In this document: piece after piece, positions 9,383 to 19,998 of the stretch
How the letters are laid out: each line of letters begins with the position of its first letter
Numbering within the stretch: the first letter of the stretch is position 1
From: Schoenoplectus triqueter
Lineage: Eukaryota > Streptophyta > Magnoliopsida > Poales > Cyperaceae
Length of the DNA stretch: 25,555 nucleotides
Reading direction: 5' to 3'
Assembly (NCBI GenBank): GCA_964058805.1
Contig: CAXKVV010000874.1
Coordinates: 1-25,555 of the forward strand
Made by a program: the position numbers and the translations under genes
The notes under the pieces: generated by a model
What the model was told of the DNA's origin: nothing
Database searches by the model: none
The model's input: only the letters and a program-made list of their open reading frames with translations

Positions 9383-9850
9383 AATGAATAAAACCTTGCA
9401 ATGTTAAGTAAACATTACCTAGAAATTAGATTAGAGGAATTAATTAGTGATTCAATATTTATAAAATTAAATTTAATTTCCTTTGTATCGAAGTTAATTT
9501 CTAAGACAGCAAAAGCGTGACTTCCAAATGGAATAAAAAACAGTCAGTGGTCACTAGACCGGACATTGAGGAACAAGAAATATTTTCTGGAGTTTGCAAG
9601 ATAAGACAAAACCATTCCAGTTGTAGATGGGAAGCTCCATACATTAAATACAGGACTTAATTACCAGTACGCCTTTTTTCTATAGGAAATTACCAGTATT
9701 TAAATACAGGACTTAATTATCAGTACGCTTGTTGCCGAGAAAATGAATAGGGCAGAGAAAAATTACTTGCGACATTCAAGCCTCTCCTTTCAAGAAAAGC
9801 CTACTCGACCAGAGAGACACATGCAAAGAAAAACAGTACAAGGACCATAC
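9383..9850 (-). other. Candidate 5' UTR intron of GRAS copy C (donor at 9850, acceptor about 9419)
   Basis: A donor CAAG/GTATGG ends an exon at 9851. Its context matches the donor of copy A (GAG/GTATGG). An acceptor TTTCTAG/GTAATG lies at 9419, giving an intron of 432 bp; an alternative acceptor TTGCAAG/GTTTT lies closer to the ATG. The region is otherwise AT-rich and non-coding. Confidence 0.45.
9645..9729. repeat. Short direct repeat, 56-bp offset
   Basis: TAAATACAGGACTTAATTA followed by CAGTACGC occurs at 9645-9673 and again at 9701-9729 with one substitution (ACC to ATC). It lies within the proposed 5' UTR intron of GRAS copy C. Confidence 0.85.
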
Positions 9851-10020
9851 CTTGAAACTTGAAAGAGATTGAACAGTACTTTGTATAGGATGAAGGAGAT
9901 GAAGGTGCTTCGGACAGATTAAGAATTATTTTGGTATTTGTTCTTTTTAGATCCTCAACGATATTTTCTTCTATCAAGTCACCAAAATGGACTTTTTTTT
10001 TCACAATTTCCAATTAACTG
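9851..10020 (-). other. Candidate 5' UTR exon / upstream region of GRAS copy C
   Basis: Minus-strand sequence immediately upstream of the GTATGG donor. A 70-codon frame crosses the donor (9801-10013), but its residues resemble no known protein and splicing would interrupt it, so I treat it as untranslated leader. No unambiguous TATA box was assigned. Confidence 0.35.
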
Positions 10021-10670
10021 CCAGGTGCTGATTGTGTATTGTTTGCATTATTGAAGCGAGGTTTCACTGTGGCGTGCTTTCGTAAGCCACTGTAAAACCA
10101 AGTCAGGTTGTACTTTTTAGTTTTAGGAGTAAAGTGAAGTCCGTTCTAGTCTTAAATTTATAATATAATTTTTATTCTAAATATAGATTTAATATAAATA
10201 ATTATGAACTTTTCTCTTTGTGAAGATTGAAGAGACAAATTTAATTTTCATGAAAATATTTAAAGAGTGTAATATCAAAATTTACAAAAAGTCTTATTTC
10301 TTAAAAAAATAATAAAAATTTGAGATCCAACTATCCTATTTTTTTTATCATTGTTAAAGTAAAAAAGTTATTTTACTTCAGCTATATATTTTCTATTGTT
10401 GATTTTTTTCCTGAGCATGATATTGATAATTTAAACACAAAATAATTATTTTATCACTGGAATAATAAAATTCATGAATTTTGTGTGTTTATTTTTGTTT
10501 AAAGTTATTTGTCTAGAAAAAGAGTTCACAAAACATTTCACGCAAAATATTAATTTATTAGATAATCAGAAGGTTGAATACATACGACACGTCTAAGAAA
10601 GTTCAACAACATTACTTGTATGATATGTACCTGTCAATCAAATCATATAGGCTATGTACCGGTAAATCAA
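10021..10670. other. AT-rich intergenic DNA, no gene seen
   Basis: No coding frame, RNA gene or transposon terminus was recognised between the GRAS copy C upstream region and the microsatellite-rich unit. Confidence 0.5.
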
Positions 10671-11640
10671 AATGTTTGGATTGAATAGCAAAAAGTTGGA
10701 ATATAATTGTTATTCAAATGAATTAATTTGTTAAAGGAATTTTAGACTAAGTAGAAGAGTGCGGAAGAGTGCTAATTCGTTATAGGTGGTATATCGGATT
10801 AACTCTCGTCGGAATAGCGATTATTGTTTGATTATGTTGTATTATATTATTATATTATGATTATGATTATAATTTTGATTATGGTGATAATTTATTAGTA
10901 TTATATTATTATATTAATATTATGATTATTATTTTTTATCATCACTGTTAGTATTATAATATTATTTCTTATCATTATATTATAATAATATAATTTTAGT
11001 ATTATATTTTTATATTATGAATATAAATATGATTACTTTTTTATTATATTATTATAATTATAATTATTTATTATTATGATATTCTTATTATTATGATTAT
11101 TTTATTATTATATTATTATAATTATGATTATTTATTATTATGATATTATTATTATTATTATATTATTATAATTATGATTATTTATTATTATGATTATTTA
11201 ATTATTATATTCTTATAATTATGATTATTTATTATTATGATATTACTATTATTATTATGATATGATATTAGATTATATTATTATATTATAATAATGATTA
11301 TTTATTATTATATTATTATATTTCTATTATGGTTATTTTATCATTATATTATTATATTATTATTATATTATAATGATTATAATTGTTTATTACTATTATC
11401 ATATGATTATAACTATGAATATTATTATTTATTATGATTATGATTATTTTTTTATTATTATTATTTTACTATTATTTTTATTATCATCATCATTGTTAGT
11501 ATTATAATTATCCATATTTTAACTATTCTGATTAACAACCGTCAAATGATATTTAAGCCACTCTTCTAAAAAGACGCTATTTTATCACTCTTCCAAAATT
11601 TTCACTATTCTAAAGCTATTCCTTAATTTGCCAAACGAAC
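10671..11640. mobile_element. Possible MITE-like unit enlarged by AT microsatellite
   Basis: The left edge has TGTTTGGATTGAATAGC and the right edge, read in reverse complement, CGTTTGGCAAATTAAGGAATAGC. Inside these, AGAAGAGTGCGGAAGAGTG (about 10752-10770) on the left is mirrored by CACTCTTCT and CACTCTTCC on the right (about 11560-11593). The two edges thus look like diverged inverted arms around a simple-repeat core. No target duplication was found and the right edge lies only about 15 bp from the satellite. Confidence 0.4.
10830..11520. repeat. TTA/ATT/TTATGAT microsatellite block
   Basis: About 690 bp made almost entirely of TTATTA, ATTATGATT and ATTATAATT permutations with occasional C or G. 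No open frame. Such tracts slip during replication and are likely to vary in length between individuals. Confidence 0.9.
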
Positions 11641-12765
11641 CCATAGAGAACAAACCCGACGCCCTCGGGTTCCGTTTTCAAGTTTTGCGCGCCCGCACTC
11701 ATTTTAGGCTGTACTGAGGGAGTCGGATCTAGTTTTCACGTTTTCCGCGCCCCGACTCGTTTTCGGCTGTTCCGAGGGCGTTGGGTCCCGTTTTAATGTT
11801 TTGCGCGCCCGGGCTCGTTTTCGACGATACCGAGGGCGTCGGGTCCCGTTTTCATGTTTTGCGCGCCCGGACTCGTTTTCGGCGGTACCGAGGGCGTCGG
11901 GTATCGTTTTCATGTTTTGCACGCCCGGACTCATTTTCGGCGGTACCGAGGGCGTCGGGTCCCGTTTTCATGTTTTGCGCGCCCGGACTCATTTTCGGCG
12001 GTATCGAGGGCGTCGAGTCCCATTTTCATGTTTTGCGGGCCCGGACTCATTTTCGGCGGTAAAGAGGGCGTCGGGTCCCGTTTTCATGTTTTACGCGCCC
12101 GGACTCGTTTTCGGCGGTACCGAGGGAGTCTGATCCTGTTTTCATGTTTTCCGCGCCTCGACTCGTTTTCGGCTGTACCGAGGACGTCGGGTCCCGTCTT
12201 AATGTTTTGCGCGCCAGACTCATTTTCGGTGGTCTCGAGGGCGTCGGGTCCCGTTTTCATGTTTCGCGCCCCCGGACTCGTTTTCGGCGGTACCGAAGAC
12301 GTCGTGTCCAATTTTCATGTTTTGCACGCCCGGAATCATTTTCGGCGGTACTGAGGGAGCCGGCTCCCGTTTTTGATGTTTTGCGCGCCCGGACTCGTTT
12401 TCAGCGGTACCGAGTGCGTCATGTTCCGTTTTCATGTTTTGCGCGCCCGGACTCGTCTCCGGCGGTACCGAGGGCGTCGGGTCCCGTTTTCATGTTTCGC
12501 GCCCCCGGACTCATTTTCGACCGTACCGAGGGCGTCCGGTCCCGTTTTCATGTTTTGCGCGCCCGAACTCGTTTTCGGCGGTATCGAGGGCGTCGGGTCC
12601 CGTTTTCATGTTTTGCGCGCACGGACTCGTTTTCCGCGGTACCGTGGGGGTCGGGTCCCGTTTTCATGTTTTGTGCTCCCCGACTCCTTTTCGGCGGTAC
12701 CGAGGGCGTCGGGTCCCGTTTTCATGTTTTGCGCGCCCAGACTCTTTTTCGGCCGTCCCGAGGGC

Positions 12766-14220
12766 GTCGGGTCCTGTTTTCGGCGGTGCCGAGGGCCTCG
12801 TGTCCCGTTTTCATGTTTTGCGCTCCCGGACTCGTTTTCGGCGGTACCGAGGTCGTCGGGTCTCGTTTTCATGTTTCTCTCCCCCGGACTCGTTTTCGGC
12901 GGTACCGAGGGCTTCGGGTCCCGTTTTCATGTTTTGCGCGCCCAGACTCGTTTTCGACGTACCGAGGGCGTCGGGTCCCGTTTTCATGTTTGGTGCTCCG
13001 TGACTCATTTTCGGCCGTCCCGAGGGCGTCGGGTCCCGTTTTCGGCGGTACCGAGGGCTTCTTGTCCCGTTTTCATGTTTTGCGCGCCTCTACTCATTTT
13101 CGGCGGTCCCGAGGGCGTCGGGTCCCATTTTGCTGTTTTGCGCGCCCAGACTCGTTTTCGGCGGTACCGAGGGCGTCGGGTCCCGTTTTCATGTTTTGTG
13201 CTAACAGACTCGTATTCGGCGGTACCGAGGGCGTCGGGTATCGTTTTCATGTTTTGCGCGCCCGGACTCGTTTTCGGCGGTATCGAGGGCGTCGGGTCCC
13301 GTTTTCATTTTTTGCGCGCCCGGACTCGTTTTCGGCGGTTCCGAGGGCGCTAGATCCCGTTTTCATGTTTTGCGGGCCCGGACTCATTTTCGACGGTACC
13401 GAGGGAGTCGGATCCCGCTTTAATGTTTTCCGCGCCCCGACTCGTTTTCGGCTGTACCGAGGGCGTCGGGTCCCGTTTTCATGTTTTGCACGCCCGGACT
13501 CATTTTCGGCGGTACTGAGGGAGCCGGCTCCCGTTTCATGTTTTGCGTGCCCGGACTCGTTTTCGGCGGTACCGAGTGCGTCGTGTTCCGTTTTCATGTT
13601 TTGCGCACACGGACTCATCTCCGGCGGTACGGAGGGCGTCGGGTCCTGTTTTCATGTTTCTTGCCCCCGGACTCATTTTCGGCGGTACCGAGGGCGTCGG
13701 GTCCCGCTTTCATGTTTTGCGCGCCCTGACTCATTTTCGTCGGTACGGAGGGCGTCGGGTCTCATTTTCATGTTTTGCGCGCCCGGACTCGTTTTCGGCG
13801 GTACCGAGGGCGTCCGGTCCCGTTTTCATGTTTTGCGCGCCCAAACTCTTTTTCGGCCGTCCCGAAGGCGTCGGGTCCCGTTTTCGGCGGTGCCGAGGGC
13901 TTCATGTCCCGTTTTCTTGTTTTGCGCTCCCGGACTCATTTTCGGCGGTATCGAGGTCGTCGGGTCTCGTTTTCATGTTTCGTTCCCCCGGACTCGTTTT
14001 CGGCGGTACCGAGGGCTTCGGGTCCCGTTTTCATGTTTTGCAGGCCCGAACTCGTTTTCGAGGTATCGAGGGCCTCGGGTCTCGTTTTCATGTTTTGCGC
14101 GCCCGAACTCGTTTTCGGCGATACCGAGGGTGACAGCGCCCGTTTTCGTGTTTGGCGCTTCGTGACTCGTTTTCGGCCGTCCCGAGGGTGTCGGGTCCCG
14201 TTTTCGACGGTACCGAGGGC
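12766..14220. repeat. 31-bp short-unit variant family inside the satellite
   Basis: Truncated 31-bp units lie at 12766-12796, 13028-13058, 13870-13900 and 14190-14220. Each goes straight from GTCGGGTCC-type sequence to GTTTTCGGCGG or GTTTTCGACGG, losing the 27 bp between the two CGTTTTC copies. All four are preceded by a unit with GGCCGTCCCG and followed by a TGTCCCG variant, so they descend from one deletion event. A fifth short unit at 16224-16254 sits in a different context. Confidence 0.75.
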
Positions 14221-14714
14221 TTCGTGTCCCGTTTTCATATTTTGCGCGCCTCGACTCGTTTTCGGCGGTCCCGAGGGCGTTGGCTCCCGTTTTCATGTTT
14301 GGCGCTCCGTGACTCGTTTTCGGCTGTACCGAGGGCGTTGGGTCCCGTTTTAATGTTTTGCGCGCCCGACTCGTTTTCGGCTGTTCTGAGGGCGTCGGGT
14401 CCCGTTTTCATGTTTTGCGCGCCCGGACTCGTTTTCGGCGGTACCGAGGGAGTCGGATCTCGTTTTCACGTTTTCCGCGCCCCGACTCGTTTTCGGCTGT
14501 TCTGAGGGCGTCAGGTCCCATTTTAATGTTTTGCGCGCCCGAACTCGTTTTTGGCAGTACCGAGGGCGTCGGGTCCCGTTTTCATGTTTTGCGCGCCCGG
14601 ACTCGTTTTCGGCGGTACCGAGGGAGTCGGATCTCGTTTTCATGTTTTCCGCGCCCCGACTCGTTTTCGACTGTACCGAGGGCGTCGAGTCCCGTTTTAA
14701 TGTTTTGCGCGCCC

Positions 14715-15966
14715 GACTCGTTATCGACGGTCTCGAGGGCGTGGGGTCTCGTTTTCATGTTTCGCGACCCCGGACTAGTTTTCGGCGGTACCGAAGGCGT
14801 CGGGTCCCGTTTTCATGTTTTGTGCGCCCGGAATCATTTTCGGCGGTACTGAGGGAGCCGGCTCCCGTTTTCATTTTCGGCGGTACTGAGGGAGCCGGCG
14901 CCCGGACTCGTTTTCGGCGGTACCGAGTGCGTCGTGTTCCGTTTTCATGTTTTGGCGCGCCCGGACTCGTCTCCGGCGGTACCGAGGGCGTCGGGTCCCG
15001 TTTTCATGTTTCGCGCCCCCAGACTCGTTTTCGCCGGTACCGAGGGCGTCGGGTCCCGCATACATGTTTTGCGCGCCCTGACTCATTTTCGGCGGTACCG
15101 AGGGTGTCGGGTCCCGCTTTCTTGTTTCGCGCCCCTGGACTCGTTGTCAGCGGTACCGAAGGCGTCGGGTCCCGTTTTCATGTTTTGCGCGCACGAAAAC
15201 ATTTTCGGCGGTACTGAGGGAGCCGTTTCCCGTTTGTCATGTTTTGCGCGCCCGGACTCATTTTTAGCGGTACCGAGGGGGTCGGGTCCCGTTTTCATGT
15301 TTTGTGCTCCCGGAATCGTTTTCGGCATTACCGAGGGCGTCGGGTCCCGTTTTCATGTTTTGCGCGCCAGACTCGTTTTCGGCGGTACTGAGGGCGTCGG
15401 GTCCCGTTTTCATGTTTCACGCCCCCGGACTAATTTTCGGCGGTATCGAGGGCGTCGGGTCCTGTTTTCATGTTTTGCGCGCCCGGACTCGTTATCGGCG
15501 GTCTCGAGGGCGTCGGGTCCCGTTTTCATGTTTCGCGACCCCGGACTAGTTTTCGGCGATACCGAAGGCGTCGGGTCCCGTTTTCATGTTTTGCGCGCCC
15601 GGAATCATTTTCGGCGGTACTGAGGGAGCCGGCTCCCGTTTTCATTTTCGGCGGTACTGAGGGAGCCGGCGCCCGGACTCGTTTTCGGCGGTACCGAGTG
15701 CGTCGTGTTCCGTTTTCATGTTTTGGCGTGCCCGGACTCGTCTTCGGCGGTACCGAGGGCGTCGTGTCCCGTTTTCATGTTTCGCGCCCCCGGACTCGTT
15801 TTCGCCGGTACCGAGGGCGTCGGGTCCCGCATAAATGTTTTGCGCGCCCTGACTCATTTTCGACGGTACCGAGGGTGTCGGGTCCCCCTTTCATGTTTCG
15901 CGCCCTTGGACTCGTTGTCAGCGGTACTGAAGGCGTCGGGTCCCGTTTTCATGTTTTGCGCGCACG
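14715..15966. repeat. Higher-order duplication in the satellite, 771-bp offset
   Basis: The block of about 14715-15195 recurs at about 15486-15966 with few differences. Shared rare features include CTCGTTATCG, GGACTAGTTTTCGG, a doubled GGTACTGAGGGAGCCGG around a truncated unit, ATGTTTTGGCG, and a CATA-AATG/CATACATG variant. The offset is constant (14841 to 15612, 15147 to 15918), showing block copying rather than chance. Confidence 0.85.
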
Positions 15967-18900
15967 GACTCGTTTTCGGCGGTACCGAGGCCGTCGGGTC
16001 CCGCTTTCATGTTTCGCGTCGCGGACTGGCTTTCGGCGGTAAAGAGGGCGTCGGGTCCCGTTTTCATGTTTCGCGACCCCGGACTCGTTTTCAGCGGTAC
16101 GGAGGGCCTCGGGTTCCGTTTTGAAGTTTTGCGCGCCCGCACTCGTTTTCGGCTGTACCGAGGGAGTCGGATCTCGTTTTCATGTTTTCCGCGCCCGGAC
16201 TCGTTTTCGGCGGTACCGAGGGAGTCGGATCTTGTTTTCGGCGGTACCGAGGGAGTCGGGTCCCGTTTTCAAGTTTCGCGCCCTCGGACTTGTTTTCATC
16301 CGTACCGAGGGCGTCGGGTCCCGCTTTCATGTTTTGCGCGCCCGGACTCTTTTTCGGCGGTACCGAGGGCGTCCGGTCCCATTTTTCATGTTTTGTGCTA
16401 ACGGACTCGTTTTCGGCGGTACCGAGGGCGTCGGGTATCGTTTTCATGTTTTGCCCGCCCGGACTCGTTTTCGGCGGTTCCGAGGGCGTCGGGTCCAATT
16501 TCATGTTTCGCGCCCCCGGACTCATTTTCAGCGGTACCGATGGCGTCGGGTCCCGTTTTCATGTTTTGCGCGCCTGTAAACATTTTCGGTGGTACTGAGG
16601 GAGCCGGCTCCCGTTTTTCATGTTTTGCGCGCCCGGACTCGTTTTCAGCGGTACCGAGTGCGTCGTGCTTCGTTTTCATGTTTTGCGCGCCCGAACTCGT
16701 CTCCGGCGGTACCGAGGGCGTCGGGTCTCGTTTTCACGTTTTCGCGCCCGGACTCATTTTCGGCGGTACGCAGGGCGTCGGGTCTCGTTTTCATGTTTTG
16801 CACGCCCGGACTCGTTTTCGACGGTACCGAGGACCTCCGGTGCCGTTTTCAAGTTTTGCGCACCCGCACTCGTTTTCGGCTGCACCGAGGGAGTCGGGTC
16901 TCGTTTTCATGTTTTCTGCGCCCCGACTCGTTTTTGTCGGTACCGAGGGCGTCGGGTCCAGTTTTAATGTTTTGCGCGCAAGACTCGTTTTCGGCAGTAC
17001 TGAGGGTTTCGGGTCCCGTTTTCATGTTTTGCGTGCCCGGACTCGTTTTCGGCGGTACCGAGGGTGTCGGGTCCCGTTTTCATGTTTCGCGCCCTCGGAC
17101 TCGTTTTCGGCGGTACGGAGGGCGTCGGGTCTCGTTTTCATGTTTTGCGCGCCCGGACTCGTTTTCGGCGGTACCGAGGGCGTCCGGACCCGTTTTCATG
17201 TTTTGTGCTAACAGACTCATTTTCGGCGGTACCGAGGGCGTCGGGTATCGTTTTTGATGTTTTGCACGCCCGGACTCGTTTTCGGCAGTTCCGAGGGCGT
17301 CGGGTCCTGTTTTCATGTTTTGCGCGCCCCCGGACTCGTTTTCGGCGGTACCGAGGGCTTCGGGTCCCGTTTTCATGTTTTGCGCGCCCGAACTCGTTTT
17401 CGGCGGTACCGAGGTCATCCGGTCCCGTTTTCATGTTTCGCGCCCCCGGACTCGTTTTCGGCGGTACCGAGGGCGTCCGGTCCCGTTTTCATGTTTTGCG
17501 CGCCCGGACTCGTTTTCGTCGGTACCGAGGGCGTCGGGTCCCGTTTTCATGTTTTGCGCGCCCCGACTCTTTTTCGGCTGTACCGAGGGTTTCGGGTCTC
17601 GTTTTCATGTTTTGCGCTCCCGGACTCGTTTTCGGCGGTACGGAGGGCGTCGGGTCCCGTTTTCATGTTTCGCTCCCCCGGACTCGTTTTGGGCGGTACC
17701 GAGGGCTTCGGGTCTTGTTTTCATAATTTTCGGGCCCGGACTCGTTTTCGAGGTACGGAGGCGTCGGGTCTCGTTCTCATGTTTTGCGCGCCCAGACTCG
17801 TTTTCGGCGGTACCGACGGCGACGGGTATCATTTCCATGTTTTGCGCGCCCCGACTTGTTTTCGGCGGTCCCGAGGGCGTCGGCTCCCGTTTTCATGTTT
17901 GGCTCTCTGTGACTCGTTTTCGGCGGTACTGAGGGCGTCGGGTCCCGTTTTAATGTTTAGCGCGCCCGGACTCGTTTTTGGCGGTACCAAGGGCGTCGGG
18001 TCCCGTTTTCATGTTTTGCGTGCCCAGACTCGTTTTCGACGGTACCGAGGGCCTCGGGTTCCGTTTTCAAGTTTTGCGCGCCAGACTCGTTTTCGGCTGT
18101 ACCGAGGGAGTCGGATCTCGTTTTCATGTTTTCGGCGCCCCGACTCGTTTTCGGCTGTACCGAGGGCGTCGGGTCCCGTTTTAATGTTTTGCGCGCCAGA
18201 CTCGTTTTCGGCGGTACTGAGGGATTCGGGTCCCGTTTTCATGTTTTGCGCGCCCGGACTCATTTTCGGCGGTACCGAGTGCGTCGTGTTCCGTTTTCAT
18301 GTTTTGCGCTCCCGAACTCGTTTTCGGCGGTACCAAGGGAGTCGGGTCCCGTTTAAATGTTTCGCGCCCTCGGACTCGTATTCGGCGGTACCTTGGGCGC
18401 CCAGAAACATTTTCGGTGGTACTGAGGGAGCGGGCTCCCGTTTTTCATGTTTTGCGCGCCCGGACTCGTTTTCGGCGGTACCGAGTGCGTCTTGTTCCGT
18501 TTTCATGTTTTGCGCGCCCGGACTCGTCTCTGGCGGTACCGAGGGCGTCCGGTCCCGCTTTCATGTTTTGCGTGCCTGTACTCGTTTTCGGCGGTACGGA
18601 GGGCGTCAGGTCTCGTTTTCATGTTTTACGCGCCCGGACTCGTTTTCGGTGGTACCGAGGGCGTCCGGTCCCGTTTTCATGTTTTGTGCTAACGGACTCG
18701 TTTTTGGCGGTACCGAGGGCGTCCGGTCCCGTTTTCATGTTTTGCGCGTAGGGACTCGTTTTCGGCGGTACCGAGGGCGTCCGGTCCCGTTTTCATGTTT
18801 TGTGCGAACAGACTCGTTTTCGGCGGTACCGAGGGCGTCGGGTCCCGTTTTCATGTTTCGCGCCCCCGGACTCATTTTCGGCGGTACCGAAGGCGTCGGG

Positions 18901-19998
18901 TCCCTTTTTTCATGTTTGGCGCTCCCGAACTCGTTTTCGGCGGTACCGAGGGAGTCGGGTCCCGTTTTCTTTTTTCGCGCCCCGGACTCGTTTTCGACGG
19001 TACCGAGGGCGTCGGGTCCCGCTTTCATGTTTTGCTCGCCCGGACTCGTCTTCGGCGGTACGGAGGGCCTCCGGTCCCGTTTTCATGTTTTGCGCGCCTG
19101 GACTCATTTTCGGCGGTACCGAGGGCGTTCGGTCCCATTTTCATGTTTTGTGCGAACGGACTCGTTTTCGGCGGTATCGAGGGCGTCGGGTCCCGTTTTC
19201 ATGTTTCGCGCCCCCGGACTCGTTTTTGGCGGTACCGAAGGCATCGGGTCCCGTTTTCATGTTTGGCGCTCCCGAACTCATTTTCGGCGGTACCGAGGGC
19301 GTCAGGTCCCGTTTTCATGTTTTGCGCGCCCAGACTCTTTTTCGGCGGTACCGAGGGCTTCGGGTCCCGTTTTCATGTTTTGCGCTCCCGGACTCGTTTT
19401 CGGCGGTACCGAGGGCGTGGGGTCCCGTCGGGCCCGGACTCGTTTTCGAGGTACGGAGGCATCGGGTCTCGTTTTCATGTTTTGCGCGCCCGGACTCGAT
19501 TTCGACGGTACCGAGGGCGACGGGTATCATTTTCATGTTTTGCGCGCCCCGACTCGTTTTCGGCTGTCCCGAGTGCGTCGTGTTCCGTTTTCATGTTTTG
19601 CGCTCCCGAACTAGTTTTCGGCGGTACCGAGGGAGTCGGGTCCCGTTTTAATGTTTCGCGCCCTCGGACTCGTTTTCGGCCGTACCGAGGGCGTCGGGTC
19701 CCGTTTTCATGTTTTGCGTGCCCGGACTCATTTTCGGAGGTACCGAGGGCGTCCGGTCCCGTTTTCATGTTTTGCGCGCCCGGACTCATTTTCCACTGTA
19801 CCGAGGGCGTCCGGTCCCGTTTTCATGTTTTGTGCTAACGGACGCGTTTTCGGCGGTATCGAGGGCGTCCGGTTCCGCTTTCATGTTTTGCGCTCCCGGA
19901 CTCGTCTTCGGCGGTACGGAGGGCGTCGGGTCTCGTTTTTATGTTTTGCGCGCCCGAAATCGTTTTCAGCGGTACCGACGGTGATAGCGTTCGAGCTA

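Larger units (their letters stand above)
11656..19995. repeat. GC-rich 58-bp tandem satellite array (about 140 units)
   Basis: The unit is 58 bp; a consensus-perfect copy is 11838-11895. Landmarks in order are GTCGGGTCCCG, TTTTCATGTTTTGCGCGCCC, GGACTCG, TTTTCGGCGG, TACCGAGGGC. The consensus is about 64% G+C with 10 CpG per unit, against strongly AT-rich flanks. It holds a CGGTACCG palindrome (one KpnI site GGTACC) and two copies of CGTTTTC spaced 27 bp apart. The unit has no stop in any plus-strand frame and 58 is 1 modulo 3, so each frame cycles through all three every 174 bp. This produces long apparent ORFs with a 58-residue period (FARPDSFSAVPRASGPV and FMFCAPGLVFGGTEGV are recurrent parts). 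Units diverge by substitutions, small indels and truncated forms. I call it non-coding satellite DNA. Confidence 0.92.

Noticed and set aside
9801..10013. 70-codon minus-strand frame near GRAS copy C
   Set aside because: It crosses the likely 5' UTR splice donor at 9850/9851 and resembles no known protein; probably leader sequence.
12144..14165. 673-codon plus-strand open frame
   Set aside because: It lies wholly in the 58-bp satellite; other frames of both strands are also largely open, and its 58-residue period follows from unit length. No start context, domain or selection signal supports a protein.
17254..19614. 786-codon plus-strand open frame
   Set aside because: Same satellite artefact. 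Its low-complexity F/R/P/G-rich composition is just the unit translated successively in three frames.
11656..19995. CRISPR array
   Set aside because: Repeats are directly contiguous with no unique spacers, vary in sequence, and sit in plant nuclear-type DNA.
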